64,000 nt of DNA from Paracamarosporium sp. OC-R06-R3 (taxonomy: Eukaryota; Ascomycota; Dothideomycetes; Pleosporales; Didymosphaeriaceae): contig JACVRA010000285.1 in the NCBI GenBank assembly GCA_019828545.1, positions 1 through 64,000 of the forward strand, read 5' to 3'. Of the stretch, positions 33,420 through 45,081 are shown one piece after another (the first letter of the stretch is position 1; each line of letters starts with the position of its first letter). The notes under the pieces are model-generated. The model searched no databases and had not been told where the DNA came from. It saw nothing but the letters and a program-made list of their open reading frames with translations. The position numbers and the translations under genes are program-made.

Positions 33420-36020
33420 GGGATGTGAGAGAGAGGCAAGGAAGATGGAGAGGATGGGGAAGAAGTGTTGTAGATTGATACTCCAAAGTTAGCGTGAAAT
33501 ATCGAAGATACCCTGATATACGATTAATTGCTGGGATTTGCTTTGAGTGCTTATTATTTTCATTCATTTTGTTGCTGAGATATTTTTGTAGAGGGCGAAC
33601 TGCAATGTCGATGCCAGTATCCAATGCATATTCATAATCCGGAAAGCCGAACAGTGAGTCGCTCTATGCTCTTAGTTTCCTCGATCTGCACAGCTTGTTA
33701 CCGAATATAACAGGTGTTTCAGACCTTGAGCAGCTATGTAATCTCTAATCGGACCTGTTGTAGTTATAAAGGTGCGGTTCTGCGCCCTGTTTTTTTCTGT
33801 CACACAACAGACAACCACTGCCTAACGACTAGAAATAAGCCAAGAGAACTTTCATGTGTTCTTCTCTCGAAGCAGAATCTCACCGCATTTTTCAAAGCAC
33901 ACCGTCCTTGCGCATTGATGCACGGGCTCTGATGCCTGAACGCCGCACTGCACAGCATCTTTCCCCGCTAATGTAAGACTTCAATGCTCTTCTAATCTAC
34001 ACTGCTCGCAGGCTCATTCCACGTCTACTGTTCAAGCCCCGGGCGCCATTAAAGAAGCTACGCACGTAATTGTCGCTGGTGTGATTTCAACGACAACCGA
34101 TTGTACGTCGTTCCCCAGAGCCCACGGCTTTCCACGAATGCAATGCATACGACCCCACATTTACGGATATCCTATTTAGACCCTAGGGCTGCACGCTAGG
34201 GATGCAATCTCTTGGGAGACCGACGGCTTAACATTAAAGAGTACACAGATTGCGTTGAAATGCCCATTTGGCGTTTCAACTGTAACAGAAAGCATATATT
34301 TCTCTACTACGGAAAGAACTCAATCAACTCTCGATGCGGTGAAACTACTCTCTTAACGCTCGATTTCGCGGTAATATCTTGCGAGCGTAGATCCCGAGTG
34401 GTCTTTGCATATCCTTACATGAATGAGTTCGCGGCCTCACTCTATTGAGTGATAAGGGTAAGAGATTCATCGACTGCATACAAATAAAGCCTTAGATCTT
34501 GCGGAGAATTCTAAGAGGGCTGATTTATGAAGGAGTTCGTGGTTATTACCTCACCCTTGCAAATCGTGGGACTATGGCAAGCGCCATCAGAATTTAGCAA
34601 TGCATCAAAGGTATTGTCTTTTTTTCTTTTTGGAAGAAGCCAGCATCGATACGTTAGAGGTTTTGCTCATCCAAAAACTATCCTTCCGTCGTGTTGCGTG
34701 GACGTAGCTGTCTTCAACGATGCAATCATTATCAATTCGTGTGCTGGTTCATACCCTTCTTTAGAAGCAGATAGGAATGGACGGAGAACTCCGCGATTTG
34801 TGCGCAAATATAAAGGCTCTGGCGCAAGGCTATAGAATTAGCAATGGTTCAATCTTTCCTATTTTCCCGTGGTATATGCTTTGTTCACGTCCTGGTTCTT
34901 GTCCACAGCCAGATCTTGGCCTTGGATTTAAGGGAGATGCTTTTAGCAGAGGAGAACGAAAGACACATATTATACGCGGCTACAATCGAAGTAGCATCCG
35001 TGAGTAGGTTACCAATGGAAGGCTGCAACTTCTAAAGCGGTTCTCGACTAAAGTTAAATATAGAGCTGCTGCACTTGACATCGCTGATTGGCAAAACATT
35101 CAAACTTAATCTGTCAGCCTGCATAGCTTGTACACACTCTTCCAATTAGTCGGCTGAGAGAAGGAGCTTCACTGAGAAGTTAATGGCTTTTTGATATCTC
35201 ACGGTGATGCAAATGTGAGGATTTGGGGTCATTACGCGGTCATTAATGGAAACAACGTTAAGTACTAACGCCATCCGATCCGCAAATATGATTTCACAGA
35301 ACTGGATGGGAAGTAGAAGTGGACAGCATATACTTTTGTTGGAAACATGTACGATCTGTGGCTTCCGAAGCACTTTGAAAGAATCTGCGACATCATTGGC
35401 CAGCTGATCTAGATTTTGATGCTTCCGAGCAAGCTCCAGAATCGGCGTCTTCACGTTGAAAGCTATGGCCTGGACGATGATCAAAGGATTCTAGATACTC
35501 AGCTAAGCGGCCAACGGCTTGCCAAGCGTTCGGCCAATGATCCCGGAACAATGACTAGAATTGGATCTACAAAGCCCAAAACTAAAGGCTGAAGTATCGA
35601 TTTTGCAATCCAAAATCCCGTCGTGCTTATGCCTATGGGACATTGAGGTTGCGTGAATCCGTGATCGACCAAGGAAACTCGGCGTGTTATGTATGGACCT
35701 TGAATCTTCAGCGGTGAAGAAGATCGCGATATCCAAATTTACAAACGTAGATTAGCAATGCACCTTCGCATCAAGATACTCGCACAGGCTTAGCGTAAGT
35801 GCTTCCCTCATAAAGGTATTAATGAATTTAGATTAACATGCGAAGGGCCCGCCTATCCAAACGATCAGTACGTTACTCAATATATACCTACAACTGAGTT
35901 CATTGTCTTTCTTGACGCTTTAAATGTTCGTGCCGTATTCCTGACACTGTTTGATGAACACAACGCTCATCGTTAGTACTTTCCTCAAGGCTTCCATGTA
36001 CACGCTTTGTATCTTTCAAA
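33420..36020. other. AT-richer gene-poor stretch
   Basis: 2.6 kb of lower GC content than the flanks. No intact gene found. A possible gene fragment lies on the minus strand near 35146-35484 and is listed separately. Otherwise nothing recognisable. Confidence 0.5.
35146..35484 (-). pseudogene. Possible gene fragment, unrecognised
   Basis: An open frame of about 112 codons whose translation has natural-looking protein texture (ILELARKHQNLDQLANDVAD, FCEIIFADRMALVLNVV, ICITVRYQKAINFSVKLLL). I cannot name the family. No convincing upstream exon: the next open stretch (35736-35503) ends at a stop without usable splice sites. It could be the 3' part of a decayed gene or a chance frame. Confidence 0.25.
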
Positions 36021-36974
36021 ATGGAGATCGTTGTTGACCAGAGCCTCTTTCTAGATACGAATCCTACAACCTTCGAGGACACGTCCTTCTTCTTAGCAAA
36101 TAGCAGGTTGCCAGTGCCCCAAGAGGTACGCGCTGCGGCAACACTACCGAGCACGAACCCATGTGTTGCAACCATCGTCACATTCCCAGAGCTGAATCTT
36201 TTCGTCAAGTACGGTCCGCGGATGAAGGCAGCGGAAGGCCAATGCATGCGTCTTGTTAAGCACTATCTTGGATCAAGTGTCCCAGTTCCTGAAGTCTATG
36301 GGTGGGACAAAAATGGTAACGACGTATTCTTGTATATGCAGCTCATCAACGGAGTCGAGCTCGATGAATTTTGGCCGTATATCGGTCCTTACCAGAGAGC
36401 GTCTTTGTGCGAGGAGATTCGCTGCATTGTAGAAAATTTGCGCCAGCTCAAACAAGCTCCTTCAGAGGAAATAATCGGTAGGTGTCATCCCGCATACTAG
36501 ATCACGTTATGTGTGTTCGGAATTTCTAACTTGTATCTACTATTAGGATCTGTTACGAAAGAAATGATGAGAGATAATCTCTTCCAAGACCTTCGAGGTG
36601 GCCAGAAACCTGGCCCTTTCGAAAGCGTGAAGCAATTCCACGATTGGTTCAGCACTATCAATTTACCTCCTGGTAGGGCACCACAGCACAGAGATTGGCT
36701 TCCAGATCATATTCCAATACACTTCACTCATGGAGACATACACAGGGGAAACTTCATGATTTCCGGCGATGTGAACACCCCGAAAATTCTTGCCGTTGTA
36801 GATTGGGGTCAATCAGGATGGTATCCAGAATACTGGGAGTATTGCAAAGCTTTCCATGTTGGTGAATACGAAAACGAGTGGAAGCTCCATGCGGTGCCGC
36901 ACATATTTTCAGATCGCCTGAAAGCGTGGTTCGGGCAATGGGAACATTTCCTTGCACGAATAGGCCGATTCTGA
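36021..36974 (+). CDS. Aminoglycoside-phosphotransferase-like (APH) family protein
   Basis: Exons 36021-36477 and 36547-36974; the 69-nt intron has a GTAGGT donor, TTCTAACTTG branch site and TTAG acceptor. 294 residues. N-lobe: FVKYGPRMKAAEG, where Lys is the probable ATP-contacting residue, then YLGSSVPVPEVYGW and a hinge-like FLYMQLINGVELDEFW. C-lobe: the Brenner-type catalytic motif THGDIHRGNFMI and the Mg-binding VVDWGQSGWYPEYWEYC. These are hallmarks of the APH/choline-kinase-like superfamily (PF01636), which is greatly expanded in ascomycetes. The substrate is unknown; antibiotic resistance is not implied. No signal peptide; cytosolic. Confidence 0.85.
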
Positions 36975-37259
36975 GTATCTGTTGTCTGTATCACATATCT
37001 TCTGCCTCGGCGCCATCCAGAAAAGGATAAAATCCGGTGTATGTCTAAGTATAAAAAGCAGTGGAACAAAAAAGAGGGTAGTTGTTATATAAAGTGAAAT
37101 CTATAAGTGAAGTCTATAAGTGAAACATACAAAGTGAGATACGCCACCCTATAAAGCGTGAAGTAATGACCGTGCTAAGGAAAAAAGAGTAAGGACCGAC
37201 AAAAGTGAAATAGGGAGCGATGACGAAAGGATGCGCTGCGTCCGCTACTCTGCTATGTC
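36975..37259. other. Intergenic with short direct repeats
   Basis: 3' UTRs of two convergent genes. Contains short direct repeats of ctataagtgaa (37111-37130 region). Confidence 0.5.
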
Positions 37260-38277
37260 CTAGGGCCACTCCACAGGGGTCTCATCAACAACCCTCGACG
37301 CGTATGGGTGGAGCATTTGTTGCTGAATCAACTTGTTGATCAACTGTTTCAGCCACCACTGACAATCGCGAATCTCCGGGTGCAAACCCGAAGCCTGTGA
37401 ACAATTAGCTGTGTTCCCGATCTCCCAAAAGGATGAAACTTACCGGACCGTTTGTAGGCTTCAAGCTCGGACCAGGAGCCGGGATGCCCAAAGCCAAAGA
37501 CTCCACCACATTACACGCTGTGGCATCCTCCCCCTCAGTGGGACCGTCTTCGAGGTATTCGTCGCGGATTCTTCCAATCACCTTGAACCATGGACGTCTA
37601 TCACTCCGAGGACCAGAGCTTGCGCGTTTGAACTCATGGTCAAAGCCTTCATCAATAGCACCTACGACATGGATCAGCATCCCTTGGGGCCCTCGAAAGC
37701 TCTGCAGATCGGCGTCTTTCCGGGGGATCCATAACGCCCAGTGAGACTTGGACGTCACCCTGCGGTAGGACAAGATATAGACCTCACGACTGCTGTCAAA
37801 CTGGGCTTCTTGAACCGCCGTAGAGTCTGGATGGACCCGCCGAACCGTTGGCCCGAAACGCGAGGCCAGAGTAGCGACTGAGAACCTCGCTCCAGTGGCT
37901 GTCAGTGGCATGGTGCTGCTTGTGTCATACGGGCGCTGGGCGTGAGGGGAGTCTGCGGAGGAAGGGTGTGTAGCTGAAGCTGTCCCACCCGCGGGCGTAG
38001 CCACATAGTGACGGGTTGGATCAGGATGCGGAGACTGCATCGTTGCTGGAGCAGTCGTGACATTGGAAGGTACCGGCAATGCTGGAACGGTCGAGTGGAT
38101 GGGGTACGGATGGTATTCGTGCGGCGTAGATGCTGGAGCAGTAGCGACATTGGGATGCACCGCCGATGCTGAGACATCTGAATGGCCAGGATCTCGAGTT
38201 GTGCCGGCATCCGATGTTGCGGGGTACGAATAGGAGTTCGAGCCGGTGGATGATGGGTGTCCTTGATAACCAGACAT
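37260..38277 (-). CDS. Fungal protein of unknown function, disordered N-terminus and conserved C-terminal domain
   Basis: Two coding exons, 38277-37444 and 37394-37260 (49-nt intron, GTAAGT donor, GCTAATT branch, CACAG acceptor), 322 residues. I place the start at the ATG at 38277 (MSGYQGHPSS). The upstream in-frame ATG at 38379 lies inside a well-formed 5' UTR intron (38386-38339: GTAAGT, GACTAAC, CAAAG). The first 150 residues are Pro/Ser/Thr/Ala-rich. The domain after about residue 160 has REVYILSYRR, HWALWIPR, GMLIHVVGAIDEGFDHEFKR and, in exon 2, EIRDCQWWLKQLINKLI. The HWALWIP / IHVxGA / CQxW order matches a common family of small ascomycete proteins without known function. Confidence 0.72.
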
Positions 38278-38981
38278 CGTGGAATAACTCAGCAGTTCGT
38301 CTCTGAAACAAGCCAAGGGGGGAACGGAATATCGATGGCTTTGAAGAGTTAGTCTTCTCGTGATGGACTTGGAAAGCAATACTTACTCCCAGAAGCTACG
38401 CAATGCCACTGGATGGATTCACGAGTTGACAAACGCTCAAAGATACGGTGGATTGTGAGGATTGACGAGTTGGAGGGGTGTTCAAAGATACAGTGGACTG
38501 TAAGAAGTGAGGAGTTGGTAAACGTTGATACGTTGGAAGAGGTACGAGTTGAAGGCAGTGTTGATTGACACTGAACTCTGAGCCGGTTGCAAGTCCAACG
38601 TCTCTTTAATACATGCCATCCAAGAACACGTCAATCTTCTTGTGGCTTTGCTAGAAGCTCAGTCATCACTGTTTGGCGGCTGCATCTGCGCGTAGAAGCT
38701 CGGGTTTCCATTGTTTGGCGGCAGCTTTCGCGCGCGGTGGTTGACAAACTTGCATGATTGCGATCGCTGATGGTGACCGGTACGAGCGAAAGGTAGTTTG
38801 TAATTGATGCTTTCTTTCTCTCTTTCACTCTTGCAGCTTGGGAGCTTGCATACCCGGCCGCTGGCAAAGTTCCCGTTGCATGCCGTTGCATGGGAAAGCT
38901 GTTTGCGTCAGTGATTCCTACTGCGAGCTACAGGAGCGTTGCGTCTCACTCGGAATTCCGCCCCCACACGATTTCATACTG
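38278..38981. other. Promoter region, no gene
   Basis: Upstream region of the gene at 37260-38277, including its probable 5' UTR intron (38339-38386). Repeated phrases of the kind 'gttcaaagatacggtgga' occur between 38440 and 38530. No supported gene. Confidence 0.5.
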
Positions 38982-39575
38982 TCAGTGTGTACCGAATCGT
39001 TCGGCGTTGAACTCCTTTAGGTCGTCCTTGATCTGCAGGATCCTCTCCTTTGGCAGGGTCAAGCTGCGGAGGGAACGTTGTAGTTTGCATTTCGGAACAG
39101 AGTCTGCATCTCGGAACCAAGTCTGCATCTCGGAACGAAGTTTGCATCTTTGAACAAGATCATGCTGTTCACTGAACGAGACGCCCAAGATGCGATCCAC
39201 GGCGTTCAGAACACCCCTCTTCGCAATGTCCTGTACCTTTATTCCTTCACGGGAGCCATGATTCGCTTCCGCAGTCTCTTCTCGGACACCAACAAGACGC
39301 AGAGTTTCAAGCCAGCCCTTTGCTTTGGCGGTGTGCGTGGGGCCAGCGCCAATCGCCCGCGTCATCTCGGATAGACAAACACTCATGTCCGTAGGCGCCT
39401 GGCCATCCGCCTCCTTTGTCCATTGCCGCACCTCAACAAGTTGGAGCCAGCTTCTTGGTTTCACCGGTTCGATGTAGCCGTCAAGCAGTTTGAGCGTGTT
39501 TCGCTCGTTGCCTGGAACCGCGAGCGCAAGGCGCTGGTAAACGAGTTGAGTTTGGCGTCCCAGTCCGCGAGCCAC
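38982..39575 (-). CDS. Questionable hypothetical protein
   Basis: Open frame of 197 codons with moderately protein-like composition (WLETLRLVGVREETAEANHG). No family recognised. It crosses a four-copy 19-bp tandem repeat (39084-39158). Because 19 is not a multiple of three, each copy is read in a different phase, which argues against selection on the translation. No intron or homology support. Most likely a chance frame or a transposon relic. Confidence 0.22.
   Translation of the reverse strand: MARGLGRQTQLVYQRLALAVPGNERNTLKLLDGYIEPVKPRSWLQLVEVRQWTKEADGQAPTDMSVCLSEMTRAIGAGPTHTAKAKGWLETLRLVGVREETAEANHGSREGIKVQDIAKRGVLNAVDRILGVSFSEQHDLVQRCKLRSEMQTWFRDADSVPKCKLQRSLRSLTLPKERILQIKDDLKEFNAERFGTH
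39084..39158. repeat. 19-bp tandem repeat, about four copies
   Basis: Units tctgcatctcggaaccaag and close variants, head to tail, the last copy shortened. Confidence 0.85.
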
Positions 39576-40904
39576 GGCTTGGTAACATCTTACACTCGGG
39601 AGCTTATGTTCTTTGGGGTGTCTTCAAGGAAGTAGGAAGCCTCGACATTGGTACCAGTGTAATCATGCTGGGAGTCGTTAGATACCTGTAGATTGCAGAC
39701 CCACAAACCTTATTCAATAATTCACGTGTAACGAAACGGAGAGATACCAAGTCCACACCCACCGTCGCCATCAAATACAATCAGGGCAAGGCTTCCTTTC
39801 CCTTCATGCCATCTTCGATAACAACGCAGTTAAAACCCAGACACCTACCTAATTGTCGTTCCGAAGCAGGTACTCGCCAGCTATTCCAGACACCAAATAT
39901 GCGTTCTCACCCACAAGTTTCTCAGATTCTTGCTCAAGTCTCAGAGTGCGGTGGATCTGGACAGGTTTGAATGGGTTGGTATCCACGCGAACGCCATACG
40001 TACGCCGCAGCATGGCAAGGGTCATGCAGTGCATTAACACGCTTTCGGGCACTGGTTATGTTCTGGGTATAACAGCGTTCTTGCTACTGCCAGTTCGTCG
40101 TGCTACACCCATATCAACACACCTCCGCCGACCTATCGAAACCACACACGAGTGAGTGCGTGATTCACGACCACGACCACGACTACACACACGTAAACTC
40201 ACACATCACCCACACCAAAAACCCCACAATCAAAAACCAAACTTCATTCACCAACCTAACTTCACCCCACCTCACTATCGCTACAAGACAAGACAAGACA
40301 AGGCAAGATATTTCTTCCCGTGGCATCCCATCCCCTTCCAGCCAGCGGGCAGACAAAGCAAAGCAAGCCAGTCCGTTTATCTATCTCGCTCACTTTTCTC
40401 CTTCCTCCCCCCCAAAACAAAAAAAAAAAAGGAAAAAAAAAACGCTCCAGCCAAAAACACAATTACAAGATATCAGTCAAACAGTCTGGCGCCATGAGCG
40501 CCTGCAGAGCAAGGCAAAGCAAAGCAAGGCAAGGTCATGTAAGAAGAAGAAGAACAGATGCTTTCCTTTTCCTTCCCTCCTTGCTTCTTCCTCCATTCGG
40601 TATCAAGGCAAGAGTCCGACGAGGCCACACCGGCGCGTAGGCCCCAGGTACGCAGTCAGTACTGCACCACGCAATTTTTCGAGAACAAAGCAAAGTAGAG
40701 CTAAAAAAGATGCTGAGACATGGATGGATGGATGGATGGACGAGTGGGTGGATGATCGAGGCATATCCACCATGGATGGGGTATTATACAAGCACCGGGC
40801 CGGGCATGAGAAAGAATGCGGAGAGAAAAGAGACGGGTGGTGTGTGGTGCGGATATCGGATGTCGGGTGTATGGATCGCACGAGTACGCTCGAATCGAAA
40901 CAGC
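39576..40904. other. Intergenic with simple repeats
   Basis: 1.3 kb between genes. Contains acaag/gcaag repeats (40285-40310 and 40507-40535), A-rich runs (40414-40442) and a GGAT microsatellite (40721-40740). The last ~250 bp are the 3' UTR of SSO1. Confidence 0.6.
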
Positions 40905-42081
40905 TTATTTCTTGTTGATGCTGACCACGATGGCTACTATAATGGCGATGATAATGACGATGATGACGCCTAAGACGAATTAGTACATTTATGTTCTTCG
41001 TACGGGTATGCGGTGCTACGGCGGGGAACTCACAGATGAGGAGGCACCACCACTTCTTTCGGCGGGCGCTGCGGGCTTTCTCGATGGCGCCGCCGATCTC
41101 GGTGTTTGCCTGGACGACGTTCTCGTGGATCTCCTCGCCCTTTGCTTCGATGTTCTCCACCAGGGGCTCTTGCTGCATGACGATCTGGTCGAGGTCCTGG
41201 AAGAGCTGCGCGAGCTCCACCATCTGCTGCTCGATCTTCTGGATGGCCTCGTGGCGCTCCTTCACGTTGCGGAGAGTCGATGATGCTTGGCCGCGGCGGT
41301 CTGAGCTGAGGAGCTAAATATCTGTTAGTAGCTGTAACATGTTGTGCCAAAATCTTCAGCTCGAGAGATCCAGTATCCCATGCTAGGGTAACACAGAGCT
41401 ACCAGATTTTTGACGCGTGATAGAGTCCAAACTTACAGCCTGCTGGAAAATAGGAGCCTCAGGGTCCTCGACAGCCTGTCTGACCTCCTCATCAGAAGCA
41501 TCCGGTCGCACGATGCGGTACTGGCGCTCAGCAGCCGCCTGTGAGTCTCGTCGGAACTCGGATTCGAGGTTCTGGTAGCGGTTGATGGTGGCCTTGAGTC
41601 TGCGGTCGACCTTGCCGACCTGGGGAGCGTTTCGGGGGTTTCCAGACTCGGGCTTCGACTTGATGTTCTTGACGCGGGTCACAAGAGCACGGTAGCCGGT
41701 CATGACTTGCGAACTGAGGTTGTTGATCTCGCCCGAGGGCATGTCTGGGCGGGCGAGCACCTGCTTGAACGTCCGCTCGAGGTTGTCTAGCTGTCCGTCG
41801 ATCTGGTCGAGGGCGCGGTCGACCTCGCGGCACTCGTTGAGGATGGCATTGGGGTCTGCGCCGCCCTGCTGCTGGCCGTAGGGCTGCATCTCCACTGAGC
41901 TCGCTGCACCTTGTCAACGCGTGTTCTGGGTAGAGGAACGAGGCCACATACGATCGTCATATCGGCCCTGAGCGTAGTTGTTGAAGCGGCCGCCTTGTGC
42001 GTCGCCGCCCTCGCGTTGGTCGTACGGATTCGCGCCGTAGCCCATCTGCTGGTAGCCTCCGTTTCCGTACTGCGATGCCAT
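40905..42081 (-). CDS. SSO1: Sso1/2-type plasma-membrane t-SNARE (syntaxin)
   Basis: Four exons on the minus strand: 42081-41952, 41903-41437, 41313-41034, 40969-40905; 313 residues, all joins in frame. The N-terminal 45 residues are Gly/Gln/Tyr-rich (YGNGGYQQMGYG). The Habc region lies at about 55-180. The SNARE motif follows: HEAIQKIEQQMVELAQLFQD, with the zero-layer Gln in the segment MVELAQLFQDLDQIVMQQEP, and then VENIEAKGEEIHENV. After the basic RSARRKKWWCLLIC comes a C-terminal transmembrane anchor of Val/Ile (VIIVIIIAIIVAIVV) ending SINKK. Sso proteins pair with Sec9 and Snc at the plasma membrane to fuse exocytic vesicles. Introns have TACTAAC/TACTAAT branch sites. Confidence 0.93.
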
Positions 42082-43032
42082 GGTGCGTTAGCCGGCGAAA
42101 TCGTGTGTAGTAGAGGCGATTGCAGACGAGAGTGGAATGAGGGTCTTCAAGACAGAACAAAGGCGGCTTACACTCATACTGAAACCCGACGTGTGGTGTG
42201 TGGGCGGTGGATCTCCTGAGACACTGGTCGCCTAGGTGCAGCGGATGCGATCGAGGCGGTGAATTGGGCGAGGTGTGGGCGTTTGAGCGCACGAGCGTGA
42301 AGAGGCAGAATCAATGCAGAGGCAGCAAAGTGCGGCGAGGGTGAGATATGTCTGCGCTGGCGGTGACTGCGGTTCCTGGGGCTGTGAGCTGAAGACCAAG
42401 GTCCACTCGCGCCCCTAAGCCTTGTCGCAACGCGCCCGGTGCGCTAGCTGCTTATAGCCGCCACCGGCCGCAGAGCCTGAGCCATAGGAAATGGTCGCTT
42501 TCCGCATGCCTGCGACGCTGTTTAACCCGAAACGCGCCGTGCGGATTACCCCAGAGCCACTTCATCTTGGAGCACCGTCCTTGCTGGAAACCTGTCGAGA
42601 TTCTTCGCTCTGTGTGATTCTTCACAATGGCCTGCACGTCCCTGATTGCCACCAGGGTGACGCGCTCCGCTGACTGGAGCGACGCTCACTTTGGCTCAGC
42701 CCTCTATTTTTGAACCACGCCACAGAACGCGCCGATCCATGCGAAAAGCGCAAAAGTCGCCAGAGATTTGCAGCACTTCAATTGACCCTGATTCTGATCG
42801 TTTGCGGCTAGCTTTGCGACTTTCGCTCGCAGCCTTCTTCGCCCCCAGCAGATCGCAAGCTGCGTCCGATTCGGTTGGGCAAAGTAAGCTCCGCCTTACT
42901 GTGACTTCCACTCCGCCTCGACGGCTGGGTATACCGACTCCGTCCGCACACGCTGTAAACGACATGCCATGCACTTGGGTGCCCTACTCTATCCTGATGC
43001 CCTTCTCTACATAACCTAACCACCTGGTCAAA
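42082..43032. other. Intergenic, SSO1 promoter and NPT1 3' end
   Basis: 950 bp between two minus-strand genes. No supported gene; short open frames have no motif. Confidence 0.6.
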
Positions 43033-44653
43033 CTACGACGCAGGTTTTTGATCCGATGTACCCCATCGCGTGCTCTCGTCGACACCCGCCCACGTCTTCT
43101 CCGTGTAGCCCAGCCGCTGCTTGACCTCCTGCACCGTCGTCTTGTCGCCTGTGTTCTTGCCGATGTTGTCGCTGATCTTCACCGCGTGTCGTCCCGAAGC
43201 AGACGCGATCTTGATCACAATGTTGAGCGGCACCGACTTCTTGCCCGTAGACTCCTGGACATAGTCATCTATATCACGTCAGTATCGCGACCAGACAGCA
43301 GATGCAAAAATACTTACTGGTCAAGAAGGTTCCGACTCCAAAAGTAGGTTGGAAGCCTTCCTTCTCCGCTGCAGCCTTGTACTTCAGGCATAGGTCAATG
43401 TTGAGCGAATCGGAGAAAACAATCGTTTTCTTGGCCGTGATACCCTGTTCGTCGTAGAACTGGCGCATCATCTTGACAAAGTCCAGCGGGTCTCCGGAGT
43501 CTTGGCGCACGCCGGTGAACACCTCAGCGTATGTCCTCCGCTGCTTATTCGCCCCGTCGAGTCCGGCCTGGATGGGAGGCTCTGTTCGAGCCAACGTATG
43601 GACATCCGGGTTCGTCGTAGCTGCGGCGGATGCGAGCGTGGTCGCGCCTCCCGGAGCAGCTGTTGTGATCTCCGGAATCGGCTCCTTGAAGGCTTTCAGG
43701 AACGTCGGAGTGCCAAATGTATCTGTGAGTGCGATGCTCAGAACTCCCTCGCCGAATGTTGATGTCCAGTATTCTAAAGCAATTCTGTTGGCTTGCTCGT
43801 AATTGTTGGTTATGGCTGCGACACCCATGAACCACTCATGCGCAACGGTGCCCACTGGCAGCAACCCGTGCTTCATGGCGAAGTGAACGTTGCTGGTCCC
43901 GCTGAGCTTGCCTGCCCATGCCTTCTGACTCCCATCGACCTCTGCGCGACGCAGTCCTTGGAGCACCAAATCCTGGGTGTGGTAATCGCGTCGTCGCCGT
44001 GTGCCGAATTCGGAAAAGATGCAGCCCTCCTGCAACAACTTGGATCCCTTCTCATAAGCCTTGTCCACCTGGCCAGCGTAGCTCCAGTCCTTGTCGACGA
44101 ATTTGAAGTATGCCTCGCTCACCAGAGCTAGCAAAGGTATTTCGTAGAGAATGGTTTCTACCCACAAGCCCTCGGTTTGTATGCTAAAGTCGCCGAGGTC
44201 GTCGTCTGAGCCGGTGTCGTTGATGGGTTTGAAGACCAGCTTCAGTTGCTTGGATGGATGTAGGCGGAATGTGGAAAGGAAGCGGAGGTATTGATCGTTT
44301 AGGTATTGACACGTAGACTTGAGAAACTTGTACTCGCCGTCAGAGAGAGAGATGTTCTCAAGTTCTATAAATGTTAGCGAGGCCCCAGGCTACGGTACGG
44401 CGCACTCACTGTCGACCTGGGCCTGGAGCCAGCGGAAAGCAGCGCGACTGAGCTTCTTATCTGGCGTGCGATTGGTGAAACTGTATGTTACGGCGACGTC
44501 CGGGAAGTACTTCAAGACACAGCATTGCATGGTCAGTTTGTAGAGATCGCTAGCCTTGTCAGCCTTGGGGTTGCTCTAGAGATTGCGCATTACCCACGTA
44601 TCGAGCAACGAGAAGATGCCCTCAGGCAGCTTCGACAAAGTGATCTCAGCCAT
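43033..44653 (-). CDS. NPT1: Nicotinate phosphoribosyltransferase (NAD salvage)
   Basis: Converts nicotinate and PRPP to nicotinate mononucleotide in the Preiss-Handler NAD salvage route. Exons: 44653-44598, 44549-44410, 44362-43318, 43268-43033, with short introns of 47-49 nt. Hallmarks: LLDTDLYKLTMQ at the start (spliced), VTYSFTNRTP, WVETILYEIPLLALVSEAYF, FSEFGTRRRRDYHTQDLV (phosphate/PRPP site, with the conserved His), GTSNVHFAMKHG, GTVAHEWFMG, TDTFGTPTFL, VRQDSGDPLDFV and FGVGTFLTND. About 492 residues after correction. Near the start of exon 3 (44341-44351), KLENIS and LSDGEYKFLK are in different frames: a CT dinucleotide appears missing from a (CT)n run, and the exon lengths sum to 3n+1. 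As printed, the frame stops at TGA just after ATC TCT CTC. Confidence 0.9.
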
Positions 44654-45081
44654 TCTGTCGCAATACGTTCCGTAGAAAGTTGAGGTTGCGTTGAGATAGA
44701 GGGGTGGTGGGGCACAGTAGGTTTTATACTAAATTAGCAGGCAGTTGTCCGGCGCGTCGTAACATTGACGATGCTCGATTCGGGAGTGAAAGTGTCACGA
44801 TAGTAGATGAGAGACAAACCGAGTCGCGGTGAAAGCTTTGAAGCATGTCGACTCCGACTGCGGCGACTGAGGTTTTGCGACGGCCGCGCATCGCCGACAG
44901 CGTCATCTTGGTTAGCTAGCGCGATCTCAGCCTTGCTATGCAGGCAAACGCGTGTGGATGCTGGAAAAGCGCACTTATCGATAGCCAAGCCAGCGCGGGC
45001 TGGACCCTGGACTGGTGAAGACGCGGGCCATGTCGAAATAACTCGGCGCCCTCACCACCACCGCTGCTACACCCCACAGCG
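44654..45081. other. Shared divergent promoter, NPT1 and cytochrome b5-like gene
   Basis: 428 bp between two divergent starts. No gene inside; likely bidirectional promoter. Confidence 0.55.

Noticed and set aside
38278..38379. Upstream in-frame ATG at 38379 as start of the hypothetical protein at 37260-38277
   Set aside because: It lies inside a well-formed 5' UTR intron (GTAAGT, GACTAAC, CAAAG).
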